Assembly: GCA_015232555.1 (NCBI GenBank)
Contig: JADFZJ010000017.1
Coordinates: forward strand, 1 to 54,848
Length of the DNA: 54,848 nucleotides
Reading direction: 5' to 3'
Source of the DNA: Desulfamplus sp.
GTDB taxonomy: Bacteria; Desulfobacterota; Desulfobacteria; Desulfobacterales; Desulfobacteraceae
The notes below the pieces were generated by a model. The model saw only the letters and a list, made by a program, of their open reading frames with translations. It was not told the origin of the DNA and ran no database searches. Numbering within the stretch: position 1 is the first letter of the stretch; each line of letters begins with the position of its first letter. Made by a program: the position numbers and the translations under genes. Below are positions 8,845-18,451 of this stretch, in pieces.

Positions 8845-9660
8845 CTATTTTTTCCCCTTATCTAAACCAACAAAATCACGGGCAATAATATCTCTGTCAT
8901 ATACAATTTCAACTCTTCGATTCCTTGCCCTACCCTCTTCCGTGTCATTAGTGGCAACAGGTTGATATTGGGCATACCCTTCAGCAGCTATATATTTAGG
9001 GTTTACACCGGTTTCAACAAGTAGTTTAACCACAGCACTTGCTCTGGCTGATGAAAGCTCCCAGTTGGATGGATATAGTTTGGAATCTATCTCAACATTG
9101 TCTGTGTGTCCCTTAACTTTTACATGATAGGCAAGTCTTGAAAGTACAGAGGCTACCTTTCTTAAAACATCTATTCCCATTTCAGAGAGCTGTGCCCCTC
9201 CTTTTTCAAAAAGAAGCATATCGGTCATTGTAATGACAGCACCCATCTCACCTTCAGAGGCTGTTACAAGACCACCAAGTTTGTTGAACATTACAAGCTC
9301 TCTCACCTCGCTCATAACATCTTCAAGTTCTTTTTGTATCATACCCCCCATCTCATCAACCTTCTGCTCTTCAGGAGGTGCTGCTGATGGTACTGCATGC
9401 ATGGTCAACCCTTCTCTACTTCCCGCCTCTGGAACAGCCGCAACACCCAAGGCACTTCGTAATGATTCGACAAGCTCCTTAAATGTCTCCTGCTGCGTGG
9501 TACTCATGGCAAACATGAGCACGAAAAAACACATCAGTAGAGTAACAAGGTCTGAGAATGTTGCCATCCATTCAGGAGCACCGCCAGGGCACTCCTGCTC
9601 CTCTTGTTTTGGACATTCGAGAGCTGGTGCTTCTGCTTCTGATGAGTTATCTTCTGCCAT
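8845..9660 (-). CDS. motB: Flagellar stator protein MotB
   Basis: This 271-residue protein forms the ion-conducting stator with MotA and anchors it to peptidoglycan. After a 30-residue cytoplasmic tail, the single membrane helix reads MATFSDLVTLLMCFFVLMF and contains the essential ion-binding Asp in FSDL. The C-terminal half (about 130-265) is an OmpA-like peptidoglycan-binding domain (VKVKGHTDN, LSSARASAVVKLL, NRRVEIV). MotA lies 43 bp upstream, as expected. The tail contains two Cys residues (ALECPKQEEQECP), an uncommon feature. Whether the motor uses protons or sodium cannot be decided from this reading. Confidence 0.96.
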   Translation of the reverse strand: MAEDNSSEAEAPALECPKQEEQECPGGAPEWMATFSDLVTLLMCFFVLMFAMSTTQQETFKELVESLRSALGVAAVPEAGSREGLTMHAVPSAAPPEEQKVDEMGGMIQKELEDVMSEVRELVMFNKLGGLVTASEGEMGAVITMTDMLLFEKGGAQLSEMGIDVLRKVASVLSRLAYHVKVKGHTDNVEIDSKLYPSNWELSSARASAVVKLLVETGVNPKYIAAEGYAQYQPVATNDTEEGRARNRRVEIVYDRDIIARDFVGLDKGKK

Positions 9661-9703
9661 TTTTATCTATCCTAAAATATATGTAGTAAAGTTTTAGAAA
9701 ATT

Positions 9704-10468
9704 CTATTTGCCGCCCTCTTTTGGTTTATTGGGACCAAGATATACATTGAGCTTCTCTTCTAACAATTTGGGATGCTCGCCCTCACGAATTGAAATCACC
9801 CCTTCATATATGATGTTCATATTGGAAATCTCTTCACCACAACGAATTTTCAGCTTATTTGCCATAGGTGTACAAAAAAGATTGGCAATAATTGCACCAT
9901 AAAAGGTGGTGATCATGGCAACTGCCATTGAAGGTCCTATACTTGCGGGATCATCAAGGTTTGCAAGCATCTGAACAAGTCCAATTAGTGTGCCTATCAT
10001 ACCAAATGCTGGTGCAAATGCTGCAAGGCTTGTAAACATTGCAGCACCAGTTCCATTTCCCTCTTTTACTAAATCCATTTTTTTCTGCATAACTGCGGCA
10101 ATATCGGCAGTTTTTACACCATCTACTGTCATTTGAAGAGCACTTGCCAAATAAGGGTCTGGAGTGTTTGCAATATCAGATTCAATAGATAGAAGTCCAC
10201 CTTTTCTGGCTTTATTGGAAATCTCAATTAAATTGGCAACTATGTTTTCAGGTTTTTCAACCTTAAACATGAAAACCTTCATGGTAACTTTTACAAGACT
10301 TAATACATCTTTGAGAGGATAACCTACAAAAACGCACGCAACCGTTCCGCCAAAAACAATAACTACAGAAGGGGTATCCCAGAAAAGCATTAAACTGCTG
10401 CCAAGAAGAATTGTCCAAGCAATAAATATTGTACCAGATAGCATTCCAACAATTGTTGCAATATCCAT
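9704..10468 (-). CDS. motA: Flagellar stator protein MotA
   Basis: This 254-residue inner-membrane protein has four hydrophobic segments: two near the N-terminus (TIVGMLSGTIFIAWTILL, VVIVFGGTVACVFVG) and two after the cytoplasmic loop (FTSLAAFAPAFGMIGTLIGLVQML and VAMITTFYGAIIANL). The loop has the charged segments known in MotA/PomA proteins (NKARKGGLLSIESD). It forms the stator channel with MotB, encoded immediately downstream. Upstream is the degenerate HD-GYP gene, 75 bp away. Length and order match the PomA/MotA family; the ion used is not determined. Confidence 0.96.
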   Translation of the reverse strand: MDIATIVGMLSGTIFIAWTILLGSSLMLFWDTPSVVIVFGGTVACVFVGYPLKDVLSLVKVTMKVFMFKVEKPENIVANLIEISNKARKGGLLSIESDIANTPDPYLASALQMTVDGVKTADIAAVMQKKMDLVKEGNGTGAAMFTSLAAFAPAFGMIGTLIGLVQMLANLDDPASIGPSMAVAMITTFYGAIIANLFCTPMANKLKIRCGEEISNMNIIYEGVISIREGEHPKLLEEKLNVYLGPNKPKEGGK

Positions 10469-10543
10469 AATTTTACTCCATTGATATAAATTGATTCTAT
10501 ATATTAGAAATAATAGCTAAACTGTTTCAGTTCACGATTTATT

Positions 10544-12244
10544 TTACTGTTCCAAGTCAACTTTTATAAATACGGTTTCATCAACTGGATACTCTTTACT
10601 GTATTTTTCCAGCATACGGATTGAATCAGAAGTTAAAGTTGTCCCTGAAGAGAAAAGTTTTGTTCCAGTTTTTGTAAATAATCCAGTGCCAAGAACCATT
10701 CCAGGTTTTAACTGATAAACAGCAACCTCTTTAAGCCTTAGATAATCATTGCTGTTTTGACGATAATCAGATTGATTATCATCAGTATTATCATCAGTAT
10801 TATCATCTCGGTTATCAGATTGCTTGTCATCTCGATTATCATCAAACTTATTAGACCGCTTTAATTCATTATGATTTATCCTAAAATTCAAAACGGTAAC
10901 TACGTATTTTTCAAGTATGTTGACAATAGTGGGATCGAGCCGCGATCCTGCGTATCCCTCAAGAATTTCAAGCAGTCTGCCAATTGAGGCATAAGGGTTG
11001 TCAATCCATATCTGATCTAAAACATCTGCACCTGCAAGTATTTTTGAGAGCAGCGGAATATATCGCTTTTTTAACCCTTGGGGGTACCCTGTTCCATCAG
11101 AATTTTCATGTAAATGGCGAATCACTTCAGCAACTTTCTCAAAACCAGGGCATTTCTCTAAATATGCTGCCCCGTTTGATGGTTGGTAAAGCATCATGCT
11201 TTTCTCATAATCTGACCATTCAAAGGACATTTTATTTAATATTGAAGATGGAATAAGCAGCATTCCCACCTCATGCAGCATTGCCGCATTTTTTAATAAT
11301 CTTAGAGATTTTGGCTCAAGCCCCTTTTTTTCTCCCACAAACTCTGCAATTTCAGCAACTCTTTTGGAGTGCCCTTTTTGATGCTCATTTCTCGATTCAA
11401 TCATGCTCCATAGGAATGAGTTCACCCCTTTTATGTTTTCAAATAGTTTAACACGAGATACATGAAGCTGATTTTTCATTATATCACGGTCATTTGACAT
11501 CATATTTATCTGTTTTAAAGAGTTATGAAGAATCTCATTCTCCCTTGACCACGACTTTCTTGTATCAACAATAATCTGCTTGAGATTATCAATATGGTCA
11601 ACCGCACGATTAAGAGTCTCTTTTTGCCATGCTACTCTATAGTTCAGCTCCTTTTGGTTTGCATGAAGCCCTATTCTAAATTTAAGCTCTTCAAATAGAA
11701 ACGGTAAAACCATCAGATCGCATCTGTTGTCAAGACATTGACGCCTAACAGCCATGCCAGGATCAGACTTAAATATAAAAAGTATCTGTCCTTTGTTGGC
11801 AATAGTTCTGATATGCAGATGCTCAGACAGATAATCAGGAATAATAATCGGTGGGAAACTTGTTTTATCGTCAGGGTATGGGTCTTCATTCTCTTGAACA
11901 TTTTCCGAATCATCTATCTCGTCAGAGCGAACCATTCGATTAGAGCCAATCATCTCTTCAGAGTTAGAAATGGAGTGAGCAGCATAATCTATAGATTCAG
12001 AATCTACAACATCATCAAGTTCAATAAGCATCTCAGGCTGAACTGAATTTGAAATTTTTCCGCTACAGTCAATCAATATCAGATCAGGATGAACAGCATC
12101 TACAATCTGCTCAAGAGTATCTGGTTCGCGGCACAATTTGAGCAGATAGCTCTCCTCGTTCTGCAGATACTCTACAATAGAAGAGTCTTCAGACGCACAG
12201 AAACAGACAAGTTTTGTAATTTCTCTATCCTGATATCTATTCAT
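10544..12244 (-). CDS. Degenerate HD-GYP protein with receiver-like N-terminus
   Basis: This is a 566-residue protein upstream of motAB. Residues 10-195 resemble a receiver (LILIDC near 58, MVLPF near 180) interrupted by an acidic insert of about 80 residues. A coiled coil follows (about 200-260). The HD-GYP domain (about 280-460) keeps GHSKRVAEIAEF and DGTGYP (383-388), but the metal-binding HD is HE (LHEVG, 324-325). The later single His position reads LYQ, and the HH pair reads LH. A low-complexity Asp/Asn linker (465-500) leads to a C-terminal strand-rich domain (LKPGMVLGTGLFTKTGT) common beside HD-GYP domains. HD-GYP enzymes hydrolyse cyclic di-GMP. The substitutions suggest a binding rather than catalytic role, perhaps controlling the stator encoded next to it (inference). 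Confidence 0.83.
   Translation of the reverse strand: MNRYQDREITKLVCFCASEDSSIVEYLQNEESYLLKLCREPDTLEQIVDAVHPDLILIDCSGKISNSVQPEMLIELDDVVDSESIDYAAHSISNSEEMIGSNRMVRSDEIDDSENVQENEDPYPDDKTSFPPIIIPDYLSEHLHIRTIANKGQILFIFKSDPGMAVRRQCLDNRCDLMVLPFLFEELKFRIGLHANQKELNYRVAWQKETLNRAVDHIDNLKQIIVDTRKSWSRENEILHNSLKQINMMSNDRDIMKNQLHVSRVKLFENIKGVNSFLWSMIESRNEHQKGHSKRVAEIAEFVGEKKGLEPKSLRLLKNAAMLHEVGMLLIPSSILNKMSFEWSDYEKSMMLYQPSNGAAYLEKCPGFEKVAEVIRHLHENSDGTGYPQGLKKRYIPLLSKILAGADVLDQIWIDNPYASIGRLLEILEGYAGSRLDPTIVNILEKYVVTVLNFRINHNELKRSNKFDDNRDDKQSDNRDDNTDDNTDDNQSDYRQNSNDYLRLKEVAVYQLKPGMVLGTGLFTKTGTKLFSSGTTLTSDSIRMLEKYSKEYPVDETVFIKVDLEQ
10775..10810. repeat. 12-bp tandem repeat encoding Asp-Asp-Asn-Thr units
   Basis: There are two identical copies and one near copy of ATTATCATCAGT in the linker of the HD-GYP-like gene. 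On the minus strand they encode DDNT repeats. Less regular, related sequence continues on the right to about 10850. This is a slippage-prone spacer between two domains. Confidence 0.7.
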
Positions 12245-12324
12245 GGTAATGCTCTAAAGTTTCTACGAGTGTGATTATTTGTTATGCCTATAAAGGCAGT
12301 TGGTTATAATAAAACATGATATCT

Positions 12325-12876
12325 CTATTCTGAGTAGTTTGTAAACCACCAGTCATCCCAACTTGAATCTATAATATTTTTTGCAAGTCTTCTGCCAATG
12401 TCAGTTTTAAGCCTTTCAACAATAAATGGCAGCCACTTTTCAGGAGATTTAGCTCCATTATCATGGCTTTTTTTAAGTTCGATTATAAAAGCCAACTGAT
12501 CCGCATCTTTTGCTAACTGTGCTTCACGGGTCTCTGCCTTATTAAATTCATGCAGCACTGAGATAATTTCGCTCCCAAAAGGCAGACCATCTGCCATATC
12601 TTCGGCAGCTCTATCCTCAAGCGAGGTGACATATTTTTTATTAACATAATTAAGATCACCAGTGCGTGCCTCTGGAAGATCGTGCATTAGTGCCATTGTA
12701 ATCAACCGTTCAGTATCAAGACCTTTTTCAATTCGGGAGATTGCAAAACAGATCATGGCTGTCATAAAAGAGTGTTCTGCAACAGTCTCTCGTCCAGAGC
12801 CAAGAAAAGCATAACCTGAGCGTATAAGCTCTTTTAACATACTGGTTTCAAATAAAAAATCTGCAATTTGCTTCAT
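12325..12876 (-). CDS. HD-domain phosphohydrolase (YfbR / HDDC2-like)
   Basis: At 183 residues this is a small, stand-alone HD-domain protein. The metal-binding pattern is visible: His in TVAEHSFMTA, the HD pair in MALMHDLPEARTGD, and a late Asp in LAKDADQLAFI. Members of this family include the 5'-deoxynucleotidase YfbR, so nucleotide monophosphate hydrolysis is the most likely activity. The substrate is not proved. It follows the GspE-like ATPase gene by 18 bp and is probably co-transcribed with it. A small hairpin (TGCCT/AGGCA) lies downstream at 12285-12298. Confidence 0.83.
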   Translation of the reverse strand: MKQIADFLFETSMLKELIRSGYAFLGSGRETVAEHSFMTAMICFAISRIEKGLDTERLITMALMHDLPEARTGDLNYVNKKYVTSLEDRAAEDMADGLPFGSEIISVLHEFNKAETREAQLAKDADQLAFIIELKKSHDNGAKSPEKWLPFIVERLKTDIGRRLAKNIIDSSWDDWWFTNYSE

Positions 12877-12894
12877 AAATTCAATAAACCTTAA

Positions 12895-14751
12895 TTAGAT
12901 ATTTTCCCATGTTACTTTAAGAACTTCTTGATAGGTTGTCTCGCCGTTGAGCATTTTTGTAATTGCTCTCTCTCGTAAAGTGACAAACCCTTCAATTTCT
13001 GCAATTTTTCTCAACTCTGAAATATTAACATCCGCAGATGTCATTTTTTTGAGATTTTCAGAATATGGCAGCACCTCAAAAACAGCCTTTCTACCCTTAT
13101 AACCTGTATATCTGCACTGAACACAGCCCTTTCCGCGTCTTAAGATCACATCTCCGTTACTGCTTATAGTTCCATTATGAGTCAGATGACCATTGTGACG
13201 TATTGTTCCATCAGCAGCCATACTAAAACCCAAGGCATTGAACTCGTCTATATCCATCTCAAATTTCTCGCCACAAAATGGACATATTGTTCTTACAAGT
13301 CTCTGGGCAATAATACCAGTAAGTGATGAGTGAACCAAAAACGGAGGAATTCCAAGATCAAGAAGACGCGTCACAGAAGAGACAGCATCGTTAGTGTGAA
13401 GCGTTGAAAGCACAAGATGACCTGTTAATGCTGCTTGAATAGCACTCTGAGCTGTTTGAAGGTCTCTTATCTCACCTACCATTATAATATCAGGGTCCTG
13501 ACGAAGAATGTTTCTAAGAATAGTATCGAAAGTAACATCTATTGCGGGTTGGACAGCAATCTGGTTAAAGTCTTCATGGATCATCTCAATCGGCTCTTCA
13601 ATAGTGGTAATATTGACCTCTGGAGAAGAGAGAAGCCTTAAGGTGGAGTAGAGTGTTGTTGACTTACCGCTTCCAGTCGGACCAGTAACTAAAATAATAC
13701 CATGAGGCATCTTTATCAATTTTTGGTATTTGCGATAATCATCATCCTCAAATCCAAGAAATTCAAGATTCTGAAACAGCACAGCAGGATCCATGATTCT
13801 CATTACAACCTTTTCACCAAAGGCAACAGGGATGGTTGAAACGCGGATTTCCACCTCAATACCGTCTTTTTCAGTCTTTATTCGTCCATCTTGAGGTCTT
13901 CGTTTTTCCGCCATATTAAGTCCTGACAGAGTTTTGATTCTGCTTATAACAGCGTTATGAACCTTTTTGGGAAGTTTGTAAACTGTATGCAGCACCCCGT
14001 CAATTCTCATTCTAACAACAGATGTCTCCCGTTTTGGTTCAATATGAATATCACTTGCTCTCTGTTCAAAGGAGTAAGAGAAAAGATGGTTGACCGCATT
14101 TACAATATGCTGATCTGTGGAAGGTAGCTCGTCTGAAGATGTGAGACGGACATACTGTTCAAAATTTCCAAGTTCAACACCTGTTCTGGAAAACTGATCC
14201 TCAGCCGCACTGATAGAGTGTTTAAAACCAAAACATTCTGCTATCATCTTTTTTATATCAGATTTTGCACTGAACACGGGCATCACTTTAAGGTTTGTTA
14301 CCCGTTCAACATCTGCGATAGCTTCCTGATTGAATGGATCAATAGTTGCAACAACTAAACGTCCCTCATTCATCTCCAGTGGAAGCAAAAGATGTTTCAT
14401 GGCAAATGATCTTGGTATAGTTTTTGTAACCAAATTCAAATCAAGTTTAAGAGGATCAATTTTTTTATAAGGAACATTCAGCCCAGCAGCGATTGCTTCA
14501 TACAAAACATCCTCTTCTACTGGAAGTTCTGGATTGTCAATTTTTTTAACTTTAAGTGCAAGAAGCACATCTACAAAGTCAATTGGAGTTTCAACCGTAT
14601 TTACAACCCCGGAAGTCTCTCTCTTTTTTTCCCTCTCAATCTGAATTTTGGTTCTGGTTATAACATCCCTCTGCAAAGCAATCTTTGCATGATCCGCTGA
14701 TATAACTCCCGCATTTACAAGTATAGAACAAATTTTCTTTGATGAAACCAT
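12895..14751 (-). CDS. GspE/PulE/PilB-type secretion or pilus ATPase
   Basis: This 618-residue hexameric traffic ATPase powers assembly of a type IV pilus, MSHA-type pilus or type II secretion pseudopilus. The N-terminal GspE domain (about 1-190) includes IPRSFAMKHLLLPLEMNEG. The ATPase core has Walker A ILVTGPTGSGKSTTLYS, the Asp box EEPIEM, Walker B DIIMVGEIRD and the His box LSTLHTNDA. A tetra-cysteine zinc site is present (CPFC with CVQC). The insert between the two CxxC pairs is longer than usual and contains an odd repeat (TIRHNGHLTHNGTISSNGD). No other pilus or secretion gene is in the window, so which machine it serves is unknown. Confidence 0.92.
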   Translation of the reverse strand: MVSSKKICSILVNAGVISADHAKIALQRDVITRTKIQIEREKKRETSGVVNTVETPIDFVDVLLALKVKKIDNPELPVEEDVLYEAIAAGLNVPYKKIDPLKLDLNLVTKTIPRSFAMKHLLLPLEMNEGRLVVATIDPFNQEAIADVERVTNLKVMPVFSAKSDIKKMIAECFGFKHSISAAEDQFSRTGVELGNFEQYVRLTSSDELPSTDQHIVNAVNHLFSYSFEQRASDIHIEPKRETSVVRMRIDGVLHTVYKLPKKVHNAVISRIKTLSGLNMAEKRRPQDGRIKTEKDGIEVEIRVSTIPVAFGEKVVMRIMDPAVLFQNLEFLGFEDDDYRKYQKLIKMPHGIILVTGPTGSGKSTTLYSTLRLLSSPEVNITTIEEPIEMIHEDFNQIAVQPAIDVTFDTILRNILRQDPDIIMVGEIRDLQTAQSAIQAALTGHLVLSTLHTNDAVSSVTRLLDLGIPPFLVHSSLTGIIAQRLVRTICPFCGEKFEMDIDEFNALGFSMAADGTIRHNGHLTHNGTISSNGDVILRRGKGCVQCRYTGYKGRKAVFEVLPYSENLKKMTSADVNISELRKIAEIEGFVTLRERAITKMLNGETTYQEVLKVTWENI

Positions 14752-14933
14752 AGTAAATCCAACAAGACCAATCCAACAAAAACAATAATTGCTGATAGGC
14801 TGCTTATATGCTTTAGGTTAATTATTTGACTTTTGCAGATTATCTATCTGAGTTTGATTTTGGAATTACACCAGAAAAGACATTTGTGCAAGGGTAAGGT
14901 TAGAGGGAAAATGCGAACGGCGGCTTAATACAC
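14752..14933. other. Gene-free stretch upstream of GspE-like ATPase
   Basis: These 182 bp separate the cohesin-protein stop from the ATPase ATG. The ATPase leader has TTGTTGGATT close to the start. No sigma-54 site, convincing -35/-10 pair or U-tailed hairpin was found by eye. Confidence 0.5.
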
Positions 14934-15800
14934 CTACCCTGATATTGATGACAATGGAAAGTCTATCTTTGTAATCTCTTTTGTATCTATCATCACCTTG
15001 CCTCCACTAATAACCAGATTATAACAGTCATCTGCAAAGCATAATTTTTGGACTGTAAAAGTAGCTGGAATCTTAATCAACGTTCCTGTGATTGAATTTT
15101 TTAAATATACAGTAGCTCCAGAACGATAAACCGTGAAATCAGAAGAGTTATCCTCAATATTGACAACATTTGAGCCGACAAAATTTCTTAACTCCACCCG
15201 TCCACCTGATTCAACATTAATAGTATTCACTCCGGCTGAACCAAACACCTGAACATATTGACCCTTAAGAATGTTCAATGGCAAGGAGTTGTCTGTCAGA
15301 ACCTTGTAGGAAGTCACATTTTCAGGCAGCTCAATTACTGGTTCATCGGTAAAAGAGATTTGTGCAGTATTTCCGGTAATTACAACTTCTTCTCCGTTAG
15401 GGTCAGCTCCAGAAGCTATGTTCTTAAGATATGCAGTTCCTGTTGAATTTTGTTTGATAGTTAGAATGAGATATGCAACCACACCATCGCTAATGATGTC
15501 ATTATTCGCAATGGATAAAATTACTACTCTTATTTTGTCGCCCATATCTTTAGACACAATAGTTTTTCCCGCATTTAAGCCAACAGGTCCAATCTCTGCA
15601 TTTGCAGATTCAAAAATATTAGAGTCATAGCTTATATCGGTGCTGATTGCAGATATCTGAGATGCTTGGCTTAGTGTCAAAGCAAGCTGAATGGTGCTGC
15701 CTGACTTTGCATTTTTACTCTCCAGAGTTAGAGTGTTAGCAGCAAATGCGTTGGTGCAAATTGTCATTATAGCAAATAGAAGAAATAGTTTTGTCTTCAT
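14934..15800 (-). CDS. Secreted cohesin-domain protein
   Basis: This is a 288-residue exported protein. The ATG at 15800 is chosen over an in-frame upstream start because AAGGGA lies ten bases before it and a signal peptide begins directly (KTKLFLLFAIMTICTNAFA, cut before ANTL). Residues about 22-135 are a cohesin-like beta sandwich (SGSTIQLALTL, ISTDISYDSNIFE, KIRVVILS, DGVVAYLILTI). The remainder is a strand-rich module with repeated short strands (VNTINVESGGRVELRNF, VYRSGATVYLKN) of no assigned function. The next gene upstream encodes both cohesin and dockerin modules, so the pair may interact on the cell surface or outside the cell (inference). Confidence 0.75.
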   Translation of the reverse strand: MKTKLFLLFAIMTICTNAFAANTLTLESKNAKSGSTIQLALTLSQASQISAISTDISYDSNIFESANAEIGPVGLNAGKTIVSKDMGDKIRVVILSIANNDIISDGVVAYLILTIKQNSTGTAYLKNIASGADPNGEEVVITGNTAQISFTDEPVIELPENVTSYKVLTDNSLPLNILKGQYVQVFGSAGVNTINVESGGRVELRNFVGSNVVNIEDNSSDFTVYRSGATVYLKNSITGTLIKIPATFTVQKLCFADDCYNLVISGGKVMIDTKEITKIDFPLSSISG

Positions 15801-15863
15801 GTTTATAATTTCCCTTGTATTTATGTGTTGCAAATAATTATATTTTATCATGTAGCATTATGG

Positions 15864-18083
15864 TCATGGCGTTGGTAAACCTAAGAATTTGTTGATTATG
15901 ATCTGCACTTCAGAAATATCAACAACACCATCTCCGTTCCTATCGCAGCAGCTTTGAACTAAATTTATATTAAGAAACATATTTATTGCTGCTTGCACTT
16001 CTGCAATGCTGACTGTCCCGTTATTATTGCAGTCTCCAAGTTTAAATAAGTTAGAAATATTAATCGTTCCATCAGTTCCATTGATTTCAACCTGATAGCC
16101 GGTTGCATCTGAACCCAATGCTGTTTGAGTTAAAGTCGTTACCGTACCATCAGGAACAGTAGGTTTGATTTGCAAGGTTATTTTAGCAACAACTCCATTT
16201 GAAATTGTATAATTGCCGAGAACATTGTAGTCATCAAGAATTGCAACCCTGAAGGTATCACTATCCACTAAAGCAGATGATATAGTCTTTCCTGAAATAC
16301 TACTACCAATTACTGCTGACGGATTTTCAAGCACATTCGGATCAAAATCAATGTCTGTGGATAAAGCGGCGATGTTAGTACCAAATACATTGGTAAGATT
16401 AAGATTTACCGTTACTGTCCCACCTGAATTACCTAAAGCTGGGTTAGGAGTAATTGAAAGAGATGGAATAGCCCCGCCTGCCAGCGTAGTAAATGTTTGA
16501 TTTGAACCATAAGTTGTGCCGCTGCTATTCCATGCAACCAATCTAAAGTTGTATGGAGTAATTGGAGTTAAACCTGTAATAATATCTGTTACATTGACAC
16601 TGCTTGTTACTCCAGCACCTGCATACTGAGTAGATGTACTATAACCGTAGTTTATAGTTTCACCATATTCAAAATAGTAGCTTGCAGGAGAACCATTGGG
16701 ATTTACAGTGCCATTAAGCACAGCAGAATTTTTCTTGACCGTTGCCATTGTTATTGGATTGGTAACTACAGTGCATAATGGAAGTAACTGTATCCAGTAG
16801 CTTTGAACTGGTACGAGGCTGTTGATATTCGTATTATCACCAAGTTTTCCGCAGAAATTATCCCCCCAAGCCCAAACCGTGCCGTCACTTTGCATGGCAA
16901 CTGTATGATCATAACCAGCAGAAATGTCAGAAACATCTGATATGCCTGTAAGCAGCACTGGCGTATTGCTGTCTGTATTTGTACCATCACCAAGCTGCCC
17001 TGATCCATTATAACCCCATGCCCTGACATTGCCATTATTGTCTAAAGCAACTGTATGGGCATTACCAGCAGCAATTGCTTTAAAGCCAAATGGAATAGCC
17101 GCAATTTGTACAGGTTCTAAACGGTCTGTATTTGTACCGTCACCGAGCTGACCTGAGCCATTATATCCCCATGCCCAGACAGTTCCATCATCTTTTAGAG
17201 CAACCGTATGTCCGCCAGTGCCTAAGAGAGGGGTAGTTGAACCTCCACCAGCGGTAATAGCAGTAATATTGGTAAGTAAACCTGAGGGTGATGATGTGTC
17301 TTTAACTTGAACAGGTATGCGGCTGTTTATAGTAGTGCCATTGCCAAGTTGTCCTGAAGTATTCTGTCCCCATGTCCAGACAGTGCCGTCACTTTTCAAA
17401 GCCACTGTATGATAATCACCTGCAGCAATAGCAATTACACCTGTAATATTTTTAGCCTGTATCATAATCTGTCTGTCTGGCATCCATCCGTTACCGAGCT
17501 GTCCATCACTATTACTTCCAGTACACCATACTGTGCCATCAGTTTTTAATGCAACTGTATGAGCATAGCCAGCAGCAATAGCAGAGACGTTAGTGAGTAA
17601 TCCACCGTAAAGTACTGGAACACCTGTTGGAGGAACAACCGTCCCTTGATGAACTTGTATCGGGATTGTTTTGTTTACTATAGTTGTATCACCAAGTTGT
17701 CCTGAACTATTATATCCCCATGCCCATACTGTACGGTCAGTTGTTTTCAATGCAACTGTGTGAGAAAAACCAGCAGCAATAGCAGAGATATTCTGCAGAA
17801 TAAATGGGCTCAAAAATGATACCACCTGCACCTGAAGACTACTGTTAATTGTCGTCCCATCTCCTAATTGTCCTAAGCCATTACAGCCCCATGACCAGAC
17901 TGTACCGTCTGTTTGAAGCCCAACCGTGTGCGATCCACCAGCCGCAATATTAGTAGAGCTTCCGATGCTTTTTTGTGGCTTTACGACAAATAAAGTCAGC
18001 ATAGCAAGCAGGCAGACACTAAACACCTTTATAGCTATTTTTGTATCCGAATTGTAAAATTCTATATGATGATTAGATTGCAT
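15864..18083 (-). CDS. Surface protein: RCC1 propeller, Fn3-like, cohesin and dockerin
   Basis: This 739-residue protein has an N-terminal hydrophobic signal or anchor (about 18-36). Residues about 45-435 hold seven RCC1 repeats ([30 protein letters not shown]), enough for a complete seven-bladed propeller. A fibronectin-like domain follows (about 440-535; [28 protein letters not shown]). A cohesin-like sandwich (about 540-675) comes next. The end is a type I dockerin with two calcium loops ([14 protein letters not shown] and [14 protein letters not shown]). Cohesin-dockerin pairs are known for building extracellular complexes. No carbohydrate-active domain is seen, so a cellulosome role is unlikely. 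It lies 20 bp after flhX. Confidence 0.88.
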   Translation of the reverse strand: MQSNHHIEFYNSDTKIAIKVFSVCLLAMLTLFVVKPQKSIGSSTNIAAGGSHTVGLQTDGTVWSWGCNGLGQLGDGTTINSSLQVQVVSFLSPFILQNISAIAAGFSHTVALKTTDRTVWAWGYNSSGQLGDTTIVNKTIPIQVHQGTVVPPTGVPVLYGGLLTNVSAIAAGYAHTVALKTDGTVWCTGSNSDGQLGNGWMPDRQIMIQAKNITGVIAIAAGDYHTVALKSDGTVWTWGQNTSGQLGNGTTINSRIPVQVKDTSSPSGLLTNITAITAGGGSTTPLLGTGGHTVALKDDGTVWAWGYNGSGQLGDGTNTDRLEPVQIAAIPFGFKAIAAGNAHTVALDNNGNVRAWGYNGSGQLGDGTNTDSNTPVLLTGISDVSDISAGYDHTVAMQSDGTVWAWGDNFCGKLGDNTNINSLVPVQSYWIQLLPLCTVVTNPITMATVKKNSAVLNGTVNPNGSPASYYFEYGETINYGYSTSTQYAGAGVTSSVNVTDIITGLTPITPYNFRLVAWNSSGTTYGSNQTFTTLAGGAIPSLSITPNPALGNSGGTVTVNLNLTNVFGTNIAALSTDIDFDPNVLENPSAVIGSSISGKTISSALVDSDTFRVAILDDYNVLGNYTISNGVVAKITLQIKPTVPDGTVTTLTQTALGSDATGYQVEINGTDGTINISNLFKLGDCNNNGTVSIAEVQAAINMFLNINLVQSCCDRNGDGVVDISEVQIIINKFLGLPTP

Positions 18084-18103
18084 GAGTTTAAGCTCCTTTT
18101 ACC

Positions 18104-18376
18104 TCATCTTTTCTTTTTAGCATTAAGCGAATATACAAATGCAAGCAGCTCTGCAACCGCAATATAAAGTGATGATGGAATTTCTTCATTTATTTTAAGT
18201 GTAGATAATACCTCAACAAGATCGGGATCGCTTTTAACAGGAATGCCGTGTTCTTGAGCAAGCTCAATTATATTTTCTGCAATCCTTCCGCTGCCTTTGG
18301 CGATCACCTTTGGCACTGATTCTTGTGAAGGATCATACCTAAGTGCAACGGCTTTTTTATCTTTGGTTTTTCTCAT
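18104..18376 (-). CDS. FlhX: stand-alone FlhB C-terminal-like export switch protein
   Basis: This 90-residue protein resembles the cytoplasmic C-terminal part of FlhB. Its AVALRYD, KVIAKGSGRIAENIIELAQEHGIPV and YIAVAELLAFVYSL segments align with AVAVKYD, MVIAKGSGSVAANIRRIAEEAGVPL and FQAVAELLAYVYKL of the full FlhB at 37969-39036. It begins just after the position of the autocleavage motif and has no membrane part. Proteins of this kind (FlhX or FlhB2) can stand in for the cleaved FlhB C-terminal fragment in substrate switching. Here it sits between surface-protein genes rather than beside a fliK gene. The nearest fliK-like gene is about 6.9 kb upstream. Confidence 0.88.
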   Translation of the reverse strand: MRKTKDKKAVALRYDPSQESVPKVIAKGSGRIAENIIELAQEHGIPVKSDPDLVEVLSTLKINEEIPSSLYIAVAELLAFVYSLNAKKKR

Positions 18377-18451
18377 ACACTTCTTTTCGATGACCTACGC
18401 GTACAATTTCTATAATCAATTTTATCTAAGTTCATCATAATATCCCCCTCG

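Noticed and set aside
12285-12298. TGCCT/AGGCA hairpin after the HD phosphohydrolase gene
   Set aside because: The stem is very short and no U-run follows, so it may be chance.
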